From contig NZ_JAIMEP010000001.1 in the NCBI RefSeq assembly GCF_019794555.1, positions 1 to 64,000 on the forward strand: a stretch of DNA of 64,000 nt, read 5' to 3'. The notes under the pieces are model-generated. The model did not search any database. It was not told the DNA's origin and saw only the letters and a list, made by a program, of their open reading frames with translations. Shown piece by piece: positions 8,002-17,421 of the stretch; positions within the stretch are counted from its first letter, which is position 1; every line of letters begins with the position of its first letter. The position numbers and the translations under genes were made by a program. The DNA is from Streptococcus suis (GTDB lineage Bacteria > Bacillota > Bacilli > Lactobacillales > Streptococcaceae).

Positions 8002-8874
8002 ATGGCTTTACTAGTTTGTGATATGGGAGGAACTGCTGTGAAATTTGCCCTCTACAATCAGGGGCAACTCTCCCATCAATCTTCTTTTCCAACTCCAGAC
8101 AGTTGGGAAGAAATGAAAAATGAATTGAAAAAATTGCAAGAATCATTTTCAACAACTCGGCTGACTGGAGTAGCTTTTTCCAGTCCTGGTTCTGTCAATA
8201 CGGAAGAGGGAATCATTTATGGAAAAAGTGCCATTCCTTATATTCACCGTTTTCCCATTCAAAAGGATCTAAGTGACTTATTTAGTCTACCTGTTTCGAT
8301 TGAAAATGATGCCAACTGTGCTGCTTTAGCAGAATTACATATTGGGGTAGCCAAGGATAGCGCATCCTCTGTTTTCTTCATCATTGGTTCTGGAGTGGGT
8401 GGAGCTGTTGCACAGGGCCGCTCCTTGCTAAAAGGGGAGAATCTCTTTGGTGGTGAATTTGGTTATATGATCCTTCAGGATGGCATGACCTTGAGTCACC
8501 TAGTCAGTCCTGTTCACGTGGCAAACCGTTTCGCACAGGCAGAAGGCTTAGCTGAATCCCTCTCAGGAAAAGACTTGTTTTCTCTGGCTGACCAAGGACA
8601 TGAAAAGGCCAGACAGGCAGTGGAAGGCATCTATCAGAGTCTAGCTATCGGCATTTACAATGTGTTGATGACTGTAAATCCAGAACTTGTTGCAATTGGT
8701 GGAGGCATTTCCGTTCGGGAAGAATTGGTAGAGGAAGTCAGAAAGCGCCTAGACCAGATTATTTTAGAGGCGGATGCTACAGATTTGACATTCAAACTGG
8801 AAGCTTGCCAATACCGAAATGATGCCAACTTATTTGGCGCAGTTGCCCATTTTGTGAGCCAATATGGAGAATAA
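8002..8874 (+). CDS. ROK-family sugar kinase
   Basis: A 290-aa cytoplasmic ATP-dependent sugar kinase. Motifs are DMGGTAVKFA (phosphate loop), SSPGSV, ENDANCAAL (Asp is the catalytic base) and GSGVGGAV. The usual ROK zinc cluster (CxCGxxGC) is absent. The corresponding region reads GGEFGYM, as I recall for BglK-type beta-glucoside kinases, which phosphorylate disaccharides. Two roles fit: a mannokinase feeding ManA, or a kinase making a phosphorylated beta-disaccharide for the phospho-type GH1 enzyme downstream. AGGAG lies eight bases before the ATG. It is packed tightly between the regulator and the SGNH esterase. Confidence 0.87.
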   Translation: MALLVCDMGGTAVKFALYNQGQLSHQSSFPTPDSWEEMKNELKKLQESFSTTRLTGVAFSSPGSVNTEEGIIYGKSAIPYIHRFPIQKDLSDLFSLPVSIENDANCAALAELHIGVAKDSASSVFFIIGSGVGGAVAQGRSLLKGENLFGGEFGYMILQDGMTLSHLVSPVHVANRFAQAEGLAESLSGKDLFSLADQGHEKARQAVEGIYQSLAIGIYNVLMTVNPELVAIGGGISVREELVEEVRKRLDQIILEADATDLTFKLEACQYRNDANLFGAVAHFVSQYGE

Positions 8875-8876
8875 AT

Positions 8877-9515
8877 ATGAAACTATACAAGGATGATACC
8901 ATCGTCTTTTTCGGAGACTCCATCACAGAGTGGGGGCGAGATAAGAATGATGCAGGAAGCTTGGGACATGGTTATGTTAATCACGTTGCAGGCCAATTAG
9001 CCGCTCGGTATCCACAAGCCCGTTTTTCTTTCTATAACAAGGGCATTGGTGGAAACAAGGTTGCAGATTTGAATGCCCGTATTTATGAATGTCTTGACCT
9101 CAACCCGACAGTCATCATACTCATGGTGGGAATCAATGACGTTTGGCATAATGTTGGCCAAGAATCATTTGGAAGCCAGGCAGAGGAGGAACGGTTTGAA
9201 CAGGAGTATCGCAAACTACTGACGAGTTTGAAAAAGGCAGGAGTAGAACGAATACTGGTTATGGAGCCATTTGTTCTGCCTTATCCTTTGGATAGACAAG
9301 AGTGGCGAGTAGACTTGGATCCAAAAATTCAGATTGTGCGACGCTTGGTTCAGGAATTTGATTTGGAATTAGTTCCCTTAGATGGACTTCTTAATGAGCA
9401 AGCCATTCTCCACTCTGCACAGTACTTGACAGGTGAGGATGGTGTCCATCCGACACTAGCAGGTGCGGCATTTATTGGGAATGAGGTTCTCAAACGTTTG
9501 CAGGTGGAGGTATAG
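8877..9515 (+). CDS. SGNH/GDSL hydrolase, probable carbohydrate esterase
   Basis: A 212-aa SGNH-fold esterase. Block I is FFGDSITEW with Ser15, block II is the Gly in KGIGGNK, block III is VGINDVW, and block V is DGVHP with Asp188 and His191. There is no signal peptide. It starts two bases after the kinase stop. In mannan and xylan loci such enzymes remove acetyl groups from imported oligosaccharides. Together with the CE7 enzyme next door this points to an acetylated substrate such as acetyl-galactoglucomannan. The exact bond attacked is inferred. Confidence 0.85.
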   Translation: MKLYKDDTIVFFGDSITEWGRDKNDAGSLGHGYVNHVAGQLAARYPQARFSFYNKGIGGNKVADLNARIYECLDLNPTVIILMVGINDVWHNVGQESFGSQAEEERFEQEYRKLLTSLKKAGVERILVMEPFVLPYPLDRQEWRVDLDPKIQIVRRLVQEFDLELVPLDGLLNEQAILHSAQYLTGEDGVHPTLAGAAFIGNEVLKRLQVEV

Positions 9516-9516
9516 G

Positions 9517-10500
9517 ATGAGGACAAAGGATGCTCTGGCGCTTTGGGGTGACTATGGTGGTAGTCAATCCAAGCCAAAAGATTTTGATGCATTTTGGGAT
9601 AAGGCTTTGAAAGAGGTTGATGGAAAAGGTCTAGACTATCAGTTGAAATCAGTTCCTTTTAAAAGCCCGCTTGCAAATTGTTTTGAACTCATTTTTTCAG
9701 CTGTGGACGGATCTAGGATTGTCTGTCAGTTCTTGAAGCCCAAAGGAGATATTGTGAGCTGCCCTGTCATGTTTCAATTTCACGGCTATCACACCAATGT
9801 CGGAGATTGGTCTGATAAATTGAGTCTGGTTTCCTTGGGCTATATGGTGGTGGCAATGGATGTTCCTGGTCAGGGTGGCACTTCTCAAGATTCTAGCCAG
9901 ACAAAGGGAGGAACCCTCAAAGGACATTTACTCAGAGGAGTGGAGGAAGGTCCGGAAAATTTATTTTATAAACGAGTTTACCAAGCCATTTATCAGCTTA
10001 CCCAGATTGTGAAATTGATGCCTGAGGTTGACAGTCAACGCATGTATAGTTATGGCGTTTCGCAAGGAGGAGCATTAGCCTTGGTTTGTGCCAGTCTTTG
10101 TCCGCAGATAACGGCCAGCTTTGTCCAATACCCATTTCTCAGTGACTTTAGAGAAGCCTATGGACTACAAGCAGAACAATCAGCCTATGAAGAAATCCCT
10201 TATTATTTCCGCTTTCGAGATCCTTTGCATGAAACGGAAGAAGCTGTGCTTGGAGCCTTGGATTACATTGACATCCAATACTTGGTGCCACGGATTCAGG
10301 CCAAAGTCTTGTGGGGTATGGCTCTAGAAGATCGAATCTGCCATCCCAAAACGCAATTTGCGGTCTATAATCAATTACAATCAGAAAAAGAATTACTCAT
10401 TTATCCAGAATTTGGACATGAGTATTTACCAAAATTTAATGATATCATGCACCAACGATTAAGTGCAGTAGGAGAAGATGATGAAAGTATTTCCAGCTAA
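9517..10500 (+). CDS. Acetyl xylan esterase / cephalosporin-C deacetylase family (AXE1, CE7)
   Basis: A 327-aa alpha/beta-hydrolase. The catalytic triad is inferred as Ser182 (YGVSQGGAL), Asp272 (ALEDRICHP) and His301 (FGHEYLP), almost the same numbering as characterised CE7 enzymes. FQFHGYHTN supplies the oxyanion region. CE7 enzymes are cytoplasmic hexamers deacetylating short oligosaccharides, and no signal peptide is present here. A frame extending back to 9463 runs into the previous gene. GGTGGAGG at 9503-9510 selects the ATG at 9517, one base after the SGNH stop. The presence of two esterases suggests they handle different acetyl positions. Confidence 0.92.
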   Translation: MRTKDALALWGDYGGSQSKPKDFDAFWDKALKEVDGKGLDYQLKSVPFKSPLANCFELIFSAVDGSRIVCQFLKPKGDIVSCPVMFQFHGYHTNVGDWSDKLSLVSLGYMVVAMDVPGQGGTSQDSSQTKGGTLKGHLLRGVEEGPENLFYKRVYQAIYQLTQIVKLMPEVDSQRMYSYGVSQGGALALVCASLCPQITASFVQYPFLSDFREAYGLQAEQSAYEEIPYYFRFRDPLHETEEAVLGALDYIDIQYLVPRIQAKVLWGMALEDRICHPKTQFAVYNQLQSEKELLIYPEFGHEYLPKFNDIMHQRLSAVGEDDESISS

Positions 10501-11872
10501 TTTTTGGTGGGGAGCAGCGACATCAGGTCCCCAAAGCGAAGGACGTTTTGCTAAAAAACACGCCAATATGTTTGACTACTGGTATGAGATAGAACCAGAA
10601 GCCTTCTATAATCAGGTTGGGCCTGATACAGCTTCCAACTTTTACAATAGTTTTCGTGAAGATATTGCTCTCATGAAAGAAGTTGGTCTCAACAGTGTGC
10701 GGACCTCTATTCAATGGACGCGTTTGATTGATGATCTGGAAACCAATACGGTCAATCAGGATGCGGTTGATTTCTACAATCAGGTGATTGATTGTTTCAT
10801 TGAAAATGGCATTCGTCCAATCATGAATTTGCACCATTTTGACTTGCCAGTAGAGCTCTATCACAAGTATGGTGGTTGGGAGTCTCGTCATGTGGTGGAC
10901 CTCTATGTTGGCTTTGCAGAGCAGGCCTTCAAACACTTCGGTGACCGTGTCAAAGAATGGACAACTCATAATGAGCCAATGGTCGTTGTGGATGGAGAGT
11001 ACCTTTATCAATTCCATTATCCTAAAATAGTGGATGGGAAAAAAGCTGTTCAGGTAGCCTATCATCTTAACCTTGCCTCTGCCAAAGCCATTTCCAAATT
11101 CCGTGAGTTAGGCTTGGATAAGGATGGCGGACGCATTGGTACAGTCTTGAACTTGACGCCAACCTATGCAGCCTCAGAAGCGCCAGCTGACCAAGAAGCA
11201 GCTAAATTTGCTGAACTCTGGAACAATAAGATGTTCTTGGAACCAGCTATCTACGGACATTTTCCAGCAGAACTAGAGGAAGTCTTGACAAGCGACAAGG
11301 TTATCTGGCAAACAGAACCTGAAGATGCTGTTATTTTTAAGAACAACACTGTGGATTTCCTTGGAGTCAACTTCTACCATCCAAACCGAGTGAAGGCGCC
11401 AGACATCGCTCCAAATTCTGTAGGTGACTGGATGCCTACCCGCTATTATGACCATTATGACATGCCTGGACGTCGGATGAATATTGATAAGGGCTGGGAA
11501 ATCTACCCAGAAGCCATGTATGATATTGCCATCAATATTCGCGATAATTACAAGAATATTCCATGGTTTGTTTCTGAAAATGGTATGGGAGTTTCACGAG
11601 AAGAACGGTTCTTGGATGAGAGTAGTCAGATTCAAGATGAGTATCGGATTGATTTTATCCGTGAGCATCTGGAATTTCTTCATAAGGGAATCCAAGAAGG
11701 TTCTAATTGCTTTGGTTATCACCTCTGGACGCCGATTGATTGCTGGTCATGGACCAATGCTTATCGCAACCGCTATGGATTTATCTCAAATAATATCCAT
11801 ACGCAGGTGAAAACCATAAAAAAATCAGGTGAGTGGTTTAAAACTGTTGCTGGTCAAAATGGATTGGACTAA
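10481..11872 (+). CDS. GH1 glycoside hydrolase, phospho-beta-glycosidase-like
   Basis: A 463-aa retaining beta-glycosidase. The acid/base is Glu165 in TTHNEPM and the nucleophile Glu366 in SENGMG. In the loop that separates phospho from plain enzymes, Ser423 replaces the Glu of non-phospho beta-glucosidases and Tyr432 is kept, as in 6-phospho-beta-galactosidase LacG. The third phosphate ligand (Lys in LacG) is Asn430 here, with Arg at 429 and 431. It is therefore phospho-type by two of three ligands, with uncertain specificity. Two ATGs abut (10478, 10481); AGGAG spacing favours the second. It overlaps the esterase gene by 20 bases. A beta-mannosidase or 6-phospho-beta-mannosidase role is inferred. 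Confidence 0.88.
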   Translation: MKVFPANFWWGAATSGPQSEGRFAKKHANMFDYWYEIEPEAFYNQVGPDTASNFYNSFREDIALMKEVGLNSVRTSIQWTRLIDDLETNTVNQDAVDFYNQVIDCFIENGIRPIMNLHHFDLPVELYHKYGGWESRHVVDLYVGFAEQAFKHFGDRVKEWTTHNEPMVVVDGEYLYQFHYPKIVDGKKAVQVAYHLNLASAKAISKFRELGLDKDGGRIGTVLNLTPTYAASEAPADQEAAKFAELWNNKMFLEPAIYGHFPAELEEVLTSDKVIWQTEPEDAVIFKNNTVDFLGVNFYHPNRVKAPDIAPNSVGDWMPTRYYDHYDMPGRRMNIDKGWEIYPEAMYDIAINIRDNYKNIPWFVSENGMGVSREERFLDESSQIQDEYRIDFIREHLEFLHKGIQEGSNCFGYHLWTPIDCWSWTNAYRNRYGFISNNIHTQVKTIKKSGEWFKTVAGQNGLD

Positions 11873-11934
11873 GAAGCTACTGGAATTCCTTGTGCAAAGG
11901 GCATTAGGTCCTTTGACAGTGAGCAGTAGTGCTC

Positions 11935-11963
11935 TGTCATGGGAGGTTTAACCTCCCATGACA
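11935..11963 (+). other. Perfect 12-bp hairpin downstream of the GH1 gene
   Basis: TGTCATGGGAGG and CCTCCCATGACA flank a 5-base loop (TTTAA). The nearest T-run begins about ten bases further on, so it is a poor intrinsic terminator alone. It may be a processing or mRNA-stability element, or a bidirectional arrest site together with the terminator at 11983. Confidence 0.55.
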
Positions 11964-11982
11964 TTGGTTCATTTTTTGATGG

Positions 11983-12012
11983 AGAGCGGTTTTACAATAA
12001 TCGCTCTTTTTT
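11983..12012 (+). terminator. Intrinsic terminator between GH1 and mannanase genes
   Basis: AGAGCG (11983-11988) pairs with CGCTCT (12002-12007) and runs into six T residues. It separates the GH1 block from the GH26 gene. I found no convincing new promoter in the 41 bases after it, so the mannanase may depend on read-through. Confidence 0.65.
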
Positions 12013-12053
12013 GCGGTCACTTTTTGGAAAAAATAGATTAAAAGGAGTCTAAA

Positions 12054-15000
12054 ATGGGAAACAGACTGACGAAATCAAGTGTTTTAGCAGGTGTTTTGGT
12101 GGCTAGTTGTATGTTGGGAGGGCATGCTGTTATGGCGGAAGAAACAAGTTCGGACCCTATTCGTTCAACAGAAGTTATTCCTTCACCAGTAGGGGAAACT
12201 TCTGTCAACACAGAAATGAAGGCGGTTCCTGATGCAAACTCTGAAACGAAAGTTTTAGATGAAAATACGGAAACACAAGCTACATCTGCTCCACATATTG
12301 TTGAAGTAAAGACTGATGAGCCTAGTAGTGAAGACACAGGAGTTGTAACAGATATTCAGTCAGAGACAACAGAGGAGGTTGTAGCTACTGAAGGGGTGGA
12401 GACTGAAAGCACAAGAGATAGTGTGGTTCTCAATATGGTTGATGCGAAGGCCAGTCAGGAGACTAAGGAATTACTGGACTATCTCAAGGAAAAAGCAGCC
12501 AGTCCAGATATCTTGTTTGGACAACAGCATGCCCTTGATGAAGGAATGAGCTTGACCAGTGAAGGCAGTCGAGCAGGCTCGACTGAATCTGAGGTAAAAA
12601 ATTCTGTTGGGGATTATCCTGCAATTTTTGGTTGGGATACGCTATCTCTAGACGGTCATGAAAAGCCTGGCGTGTCAGGGGATCCTGAACAAAGCTTGAA
12701 TAATGTCATCGAATCCATGAAAACTGCTCACAAACTAGGAGGGGCAGTCGTTCTCAGTATGCACCCCTATAATTTTGTGACGGGTGGAAATTTCAATGAT
12801 AGCTCTGGCAATGTCGTGTCTGAAATTCTACCTGGTGGTACGAAAAACACAGAGTTTAATCAATGGTTGGATCGAATTGCCAGTCTGGCTGAGGGATTAG
12901 AGGATGATGAAGGTAAGGATATTCCGCTTATTTTTCGTCCCTTCCACGAGCAGAATGGTTCTTGGTTCTGGTGGGGTGCCAGCGCAACCAAACCCGACCA
13001 ATACAAGGCTCTTTATCGCTACACTGTTGAATATCTTCGTGACCAGAAAAATATTCATAATATCCTCTATGTATATTCGCCAAATACAGCTACACCTGGG
13101 GACCAAGAACGTTATTTAGAGACCTATCCTGGTGATGCTTATGTGGACATTTTAGGAATAGATTCCTATGATTCAAAAGACAATGCAGGGTCAGAACAAT
13201 TCCTTTCAGGCTTGGTGAAAGACCTCTCCATGATAGTGGACTTAGCAGAAGAAAAAGGGAAAGTAGCAGCCTTGACAGAATTTGGCTATAGCGCCCAAGG
13301 TCTCAATAAAACCGGCAATACCTTAGATTGGTATAGCCGCATCTTTAAAACCATTCAATCTGACCAAAAGGCTTCTAAAATTGCCTACATGCTGACTTGG
13401 GCAAATTTTGGTCTGCCCAATAACATCTACGTTCCTTATCGTGATGTCAATGGTAGCCTTGGTGGAGACCATGAATTATTGCCAGACTTTGAAAGATTTT
13501 ATCAGCATGCCAATACTGTATTTGCCAAGGAAGTGGGCCAAATTTATGGGAAGGGTAAGAATTTCCAAACAAGTCCTGTAACTAATTCAGCCTATCTGAT
13601 CCGTCCAGCAAATGGGAATATTATTGGTCAGCAAGAGGTCACTATTGTTGTCAAGCCAAGTCAGGAGGATGATGCCGTATCTGTGACAATTGGCGAACAA
13701 ATTTATCAGCTTTCCAAGGAAGGTCAGTATTTTACAGCAACTATTACACTTCCGGTTGAGTTAGATAATCAAGTCTTGATTGCAACCATCCTATACACCA
13801 GTAAGGGACAGGAAAGCAAGCAGGAGCAAGTAAAACTATTTACTCGTTTCACGCAGAACACAGAATCCCCCCTTATAGTTGATACTTTTGAGCAATATTT
13901 TGGAGACAATAGTTTACTGCACCAAGCTTACTCATCGAACGGGGATAAGATTCAAATTAGCTTATCTGAAAACCAAAAGCAAGAAGGCAAATATGGCATG
14001 GTCTATGACTATGAAGTTGGAGATAAAGGCTATGCTGGGCGCCAAATTTCCTTTGAAAAAAATTGGCAAGGAGCCAACGCTTTAAGTTTCTCGCTCAAAC
14101 ATAGCGGTTATCCTCAACACTTGACTGTCCAAATACGCATTGGCAATGTCAGCTATGAGAAAAATATTGCCTTGAACGAAGCATTCGAAGGCCTAGTTAG
14201 CATGCCACTTGCTGAATTTCTACCAGCTGCTTGGGAAGGTAATCAAAGTGCACGCATTGATCAAGTTGGATTAGGCCAAGTAAGTCAATTCGCCTTATAT
14301 TTGGGAGGCGAAAAAGGAACTGGTACTCTTTACATCGATAATATTCAAGCAGTCACTAGAGAAGATTTACCTGCAATCGTGGACAAATATGAGCCAGAAG
14401 TAGCAACTTATCAACCGACGATTTATCACTTTGATGAGGAAGTTGGAAAATGGAACGGTCCTGATTTGAAGACAGTAGAAGGACAGCTTGTTGCCACTAT
14501 TTCTGGTGAAAAAGATCAGAAAACAGAAATCAATCTCCAAGCAAATCAAGATCTATCCAACTATAATTGGTATGTCGTTAAACTAAAAACAAGTTCCCCA
14601 GTTCAAGCCAAACTCTATATTAAAGTTGGTGATAGTTGGCAATGGATTAATAATGAAATGGCAACAGTTAATGACCAGTGGACGGATTTACGATTTGATT
14701 TGTCAGAGATTGCGGAGCGTTCAAATACACGTGAAATTGGTATTGAATTCTTGGGGCAAGGCAGTGAAGATCAGGTTCAAATACAGATTGACCAGATTTC
14801 ACTTGTGAAAGATTTTGCTGAATTAGAGGAAAAGGTAAGTAAGGATAGTACAGAAGAAGCCCCATCTACAGACAATGAACCAAGTTCACCTGTCGAAAAA
14901 GAGGAACAGGATAAGAATCAAGATACAGACCCAATTGAGCATGTCAAACCTATAAAAACTGCAACTGAACATGTCTTGCCGAATCCTAGTGGTCACGTTT

Positions 15001-15167
15001 TAAAAACTGGAAGGGAACCAGGCAAACCGACAGCTATGACTGCACAAACCTCTTCAACGTCTTCTAAAACCTTACCTCAAACAGGTGATGGTAGTAGCTT
15101 ATCCTTTATGCTTTTAGGTTTAGGGCTCCTGTCTGCAGTTCAAATCTTCAAACGGAAAAAAATGTGA
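12054..15167 (+). CDS. Sortase-anchored GH26 endo-beta-mannanase with carbohydrate-binding modules
   Basis: A 1037-aa surface enzyme. Residues 1-30 are a signal peptide (cut near VMA-EE). Residues 35-130 are an acidic Ser/Thr/Glu-rich linker. Residues about 145-490 are the GH26 barrel with acid/base Glu299 in [13 protein letters not shown] and nucleophile Glu409 in ALTEFGY, the roughly 110-residue spacing of known GH26 mannanases. Two beta-sandwich modules follow (about 605-765 and 785-925), each ending in a 'Y/QIDNI' type strand as in carbohydrate-binding modules. An LPQTG motif starts at residue 1007, followed by a membrane helix and an RKKM tail. AAGGAG precedes the ATG. It probably starts degradation of beta-1,4-mannan outside the cell. 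Confidence 0.9.
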   Translation: MGNRLTKSSVLAGVLVASCMLGGHAVMAEETSSDPIRSTEVIPSPVGETSVNTEMKAVPDANSETKVLDENTETQATSAPHIVEVKTDEPSSEDTGVVTDIQSETTEEVVATEGVETESTRDSVVLNMVDAKASQETKELLDYLKEKAASPDILFGQQHALDEGMSLTSEGSRAGSTESEVKNSVGDYPAIFGWDTLSLDGHEKPGVSGDPEQSLNNVIESMKTAHKLGGAVVLSMHPYNFVTGGNFNDSSGNVVSEILPGGTKNTEFNQWLDRIASLAEGLEDDEGKDIPLIFRPFHEQNGSWFWWGASATKPDQYKALYRYTVEYLRDQKNIHNILYVYSPNTATPGDQERYLETYPGDAYVDILGIDSYDSKDNAGSEQFLSGLVKDLSMIVDLAEEKGKVAALTEFGYSAQGLNKTGNTLDWYSRIFKTIQSDQKASKIAYMLTWANFGLPNNIYVPYRDVNGSLGGDHELLPDFERFYQHANTVFAKEVGQIYGKGKNFQTSPVTNSAYLIRPANGNIIGQQEVTIVVKPSQEDDAVSVTIGEQIYQLSKEGQYFTATITLPVELDNQVLIATILYTSKGQESKQEQVKLFTRFTQNTESPLIVDTFEQYFGDNSLLHQAYSSNGDKIQISLSENQKQEGKYGMVYDYEVGDKGYAGRQISFEKNWQGANALSFSLKHSGYPQHLTVQIRIGNVSYEKNIALNEAFEGLVSMPLAEFLPAAWEGNQSARIDQVGLGQVSQFALYLGGEKGTGTLYIDNIQAVTREDLPAIVDKYEPEVATYQPTIYHFDEEVGKWNGPDLKTVEGQLVATISGEKDQKTEINLQANQDLSNYNWYVVKLKTSSPVQAKLYIKVGDSWQWINNEMATVNDQWTDLRFDLSEIAERSNTREIGIEFLGQGSEDQVQIQIDQISLVKDFAELEEKVSKDSTEEAPSTDNEPSSPVEKEEQDKNQDTDPIEHVKPIKTATEHVLPNPSGHVLKTGREPGKPTAMTAQTSSTSSKTLPQTGDGSSLSFMLLGLGLLSAVQIFKRKKM

Positions 15168-15187
15168 TCAATGTTTACCTCCTAATG

Positions 15188-15209
15188 CCCTCAGTAATGA
15201 GGGTTTTTT
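15188..15209 (+). terminator. Terminator of the mannan locus
   Basis: CCCTCA-GTAA-TGAGGG followed by six T residues, 20 bases after the mannanase stop. It closes the locus before hprK, which has its own TATAAT at 15254-15259. Confidence 0.9.
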
Positions 15210-15286
15210 CAGTAAATAGTCCACTTCTTTCCCCTGCAAGCGCTAGCTTATGGTATAATATAATAAAACTGAAAGTGAGGGAACAA

Positions 15287-16219
15287 ATGACCGTTTATGT
15301 AAAAGATCTGGTCGATAATCTGCGGATTGAATGTGCTTACAGTACGGAAGAGCTCCTGAAAAAGCCCATTACAACGGCAGACATTACCCGTCCAGGATTG
15401 GAAATGACTGGCTACTTTGATTACTATGCTCCAGAACGGATTCAACTGATTGGTATGAAGGAATGGTCCTATTTGACAGCAATGACTGCTCATAACCGTT
15501 TCCAGGTCCTTTCTCAGATGTTCCAGCCAGAAACGCCTGTTGTTATTGTTGCCCGTGGTCTAGAAATTCCTGAAGAGATGTATAAGGCTGCTAAGGAAAA
15601 ACAGATTGCAATTTGTAGAAGTAAAACTGCAACTAGTCGATTGTCAGGAGAACTCTCTTCTTATTTGGATAGTCGATTGGCGCAACGTACCAGTGTTCAT
15701 GGTGTCCTGATGGATATCTATGGCATGGGGGTTTTAATTCAAGGTGATTCTGGTATTGGTAAGAGTGAGACAGGCCTAGAGCTGGTTAAACGAGGACACC
15801 GATTGGTGGCTGATGACCGAGTTGATGTCTTTGCCAAAGATGATGTTACCCTTTGGGGTGAGCCTGCAGAAATTCTTCGTCATTTATTGGAAATTAGAGG
15901 AGTTGGGATTATTGATGTGATGAGTCTATATGGTGCAAGTGCCGTTAAAGATTCATCAGAAGTGCAATTAGCTGTCTACCTTGAAAATTTTGAAACTGGC
16001 AAGGTGTTTGACCGATTAGGAAATTCTGGTGATACGATTGAGATTGCCGGGATAGCGATTCCCCAAATCCGTATACCTGTAAAAACAGGACGAAATATTT
16101 CTGTAGTGATTGAAGCAGCTGCAATGAATTACCGAGCAAAACAAATGGGATTTGATGCGACAAAATTATTTGAGGAGCGTCTTTCTAATTTAATTGAACA
16201 TAATAGGAGTGAAAACTAA
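15287..16219 (+). CDS. hprK: HPr kinase/phosphorylase
   Basis: Phosphorylates HPr (and its paralogue Crh where present) at Ser46 in response to glycolytic intermediates and ATP, creating the co-repressor of CcpA; it also removes the phosphate. The product is 310 aa, the normal length. The P-loop is GDSGIGKS (residues 153-160), followed by the HprK signature [15 protein letters not shown]. An in-frame extension to 15164 exists, but it crosses the terminator and promoter, so I start at 15287. It is the first gene of hprK-lgt-DUF948-YtxH. The adjacent cre-controlled mannan operon would be a target of the signal it generates. Confidence 0.96.
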   Translation: MTVYVKDLVDNLRIECAYSTEELLKKPITTADITRPGLEMTGYFDYYAPERIQLIGMKEWSYLTAMTAHNRFQVLSQMFQPETPVVIVARGLEIPEEMYKAAKEKQIAICRSKTATSRLSGELSSYLDSRLAQRTSVHGVLMDIYGMGVLIQGDSGIGKSETGLELVKRGHRLVADDRVDVFAKDDVTLWGEPAEILRHLLEIRGVGIIDVMSLYGASAVKDSSEVQLAVYLENFETGKVFDRLGNSGDTIEIAGIAIPQIRIPVKTGRNISVVIEAAAMNYRAKQMGFDATKLFEERLSNLIEHNRSEN

Positions 16220-16220
16220 G

Positions 16221-16997
16221 ATGGATCCAGTTGCAATTACATTAGGCCCCCTAGAGATTCGTTGGTATGCCGTCTGTATTTTACTTGGTTTAATGCTCGG
16301 AGTTTATTTAGCAGTAAAAGAGGCTCCGCGCAAGAAAATCCTTCAAGATGATATTTTGGATTTTATCTTGATTGCCTTTCCACTTTCCATTGTTGGAGCG
16401 AGAATATATTACGTTGCCTTTTCTTGGAGCGACTATAAAGACAATATCTTATCCGTTTTTGCGATTTGGAATGGTGGAATCGCTATCTATGGTGGTTTGA
16501 TTACGGGAGCTATCATCTTATATTTCTTTACACAGTACCGCTTTATCAAAACACTAGATTTTCTAGATGTCGTTGCGCCATCGGTCATGTTGGCTCAGGC
16601 GATTGGTCGTTGGGGAAATTTCTTCAACCAAGAAGCTTATGGTAAAGCTGTTGATAGCCTAAATTATTTACCAGGATTCATACGTGATCAGATGTATATA
16701 GACGGTGCTTATCGTCAACCAACCTTCCTATTTGAATCGTTGTGGAACTTATTGGGATTTGTAGTGATATGTATATTACGCAGACGTCCTAAACTTCTCA
16801 AACAGGGAGAAATCACAGCTTTCTATCTCATTTGGTATGGTATCGGTCGATTACTGATAGAAGGAATGCGGACAGATAGTCTCATGTTCTTAGGAATACG
16901 TGTCTCACAATGGTTATCTGGAATTCTGATCCTCGTTGGTATTATCATGGTTGTGCTACGGAGAAGAAAGTCAACCGTTCCGTACTATCTATCGTAA
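16221..16997 (+). CDS. lgt: Prolipoprotein diacylglyceryl transferase
   Basis: Membrane enzyme that transfers diacylglycerol from phosphatidylglycerol to the lipobox Cys of prolipoproteins. It would therefore modify the lipoproteins encoded at 1241, 37597, 42632 and 48923. The product has 258 aa and about seven membrane helices. The Lgt signature [13 protein letters not shown] lies near residue 135, and the conserved [12 protein letters not shown] near the C-terminus. The ATG at 16221 follows the hprK stop by one base. AGGAG is 11 bases upstream, rather distant but the best choice. Confidence 0.96.
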   Translation: MDPVAITLGPLEIRWYAVCILLGLMLGVYLAVKEAPRKKILQDDILDFILIAFPLSIVGARIYYVAFSWSDYKDNILSVFAIWNGGIAIYGGLITGAIILYFFTQYRFIKTLDFLDVVAPSVMLAQAIGRWGNFFNQEAYGKAVDSLNYLPGFIRDQMYIDGAYRQPTFLFESLWNLLGFVVICILRRRPKLLKQGEITAFYLIWYGIGRLLIEGMRTDSLMFLGIRVSQWLSGILILVGIIMVVLRRRKSTVPYYLS

Positions 16998-17007
16998 AGG
17001 AGAAAAT

Positions 17008-17421
17008 ATGATTATTGAAATTTCAGTGTTGATTATTGCCTTGTCCATCGCGGCTGTGGCAGTATATATTGTATTATTGTTAAAAAAATTGGGGACTGTA
17101 ACAGACGAAGCGCAACAGACTATAAAGGTCTTGACCAGCGATGTGAATGTGACACTTTATCAAACCAATGAATTATTGGCTAAAACCAATGTCTTGGTAG
17201 AAGATGTCAATGGAAAGGTTTCTACCCTCGATCCCCTATTCGTTGCTGTTGCCGATTTGTCGACTTCTGTATCTGATTTAAATGCGTCAGCTAGAGATTT
17301 AACAGTTAAAGCTAAATCTGCTGGTGCAAGTACTGTTAAAGCAGGTGGAGCACTCTCCGTCCTGTCAACTATCTCATCACTCTTAGGTAAGAAAGGAGAA
17401 AAAAATGGGAAGAAAATCTAG
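17008..17421 (+). CDS. DUF948 membrane-anchored protein
   Basis: A 137-aa protein with one N-terminal membrane helix (about residues 3-25) and a long helical region. That region contains heptad-like LTSDVN / LLAKTN / VLVEDVN segments typical of DUF948 and general-stress-like proteins. AAAGGAG precedes the ATG at 17008; the longer in-frame start inside lgt is rejected. It overlaps the YtxH gene by 17 bases. The function of the pair is unknown; conserved position after lgt suggests an envelope role. Confidence 0.85.
   Translation: MIIEISVLIIALSIAAVAVYIVLLLKKLGTVTDEAQQTIKVLTSDVNVTLYQTNELLAKTNVLVEDVNGKVSTLDPLFVAVADLSTSVSDLNASARDLTVKAKSAGASTVKAGGALSVLSTISSLLGKKGEKNGKKI

Noticed and set aside
10523-11065. 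180-codon minus-strand frame inside the GH1 gene
   Set aside because: Shadow of a well-supported glycosidase gene; no ribosome binding site or motif.
12011-12039. Promoter TTGCGG-N17-TAGATT for the mannanase gene
   Set aside because: Transcription would begin at or after the AAGGAG, leaving no ribosome binding site; the -35 also overlaps the terminator T-run.
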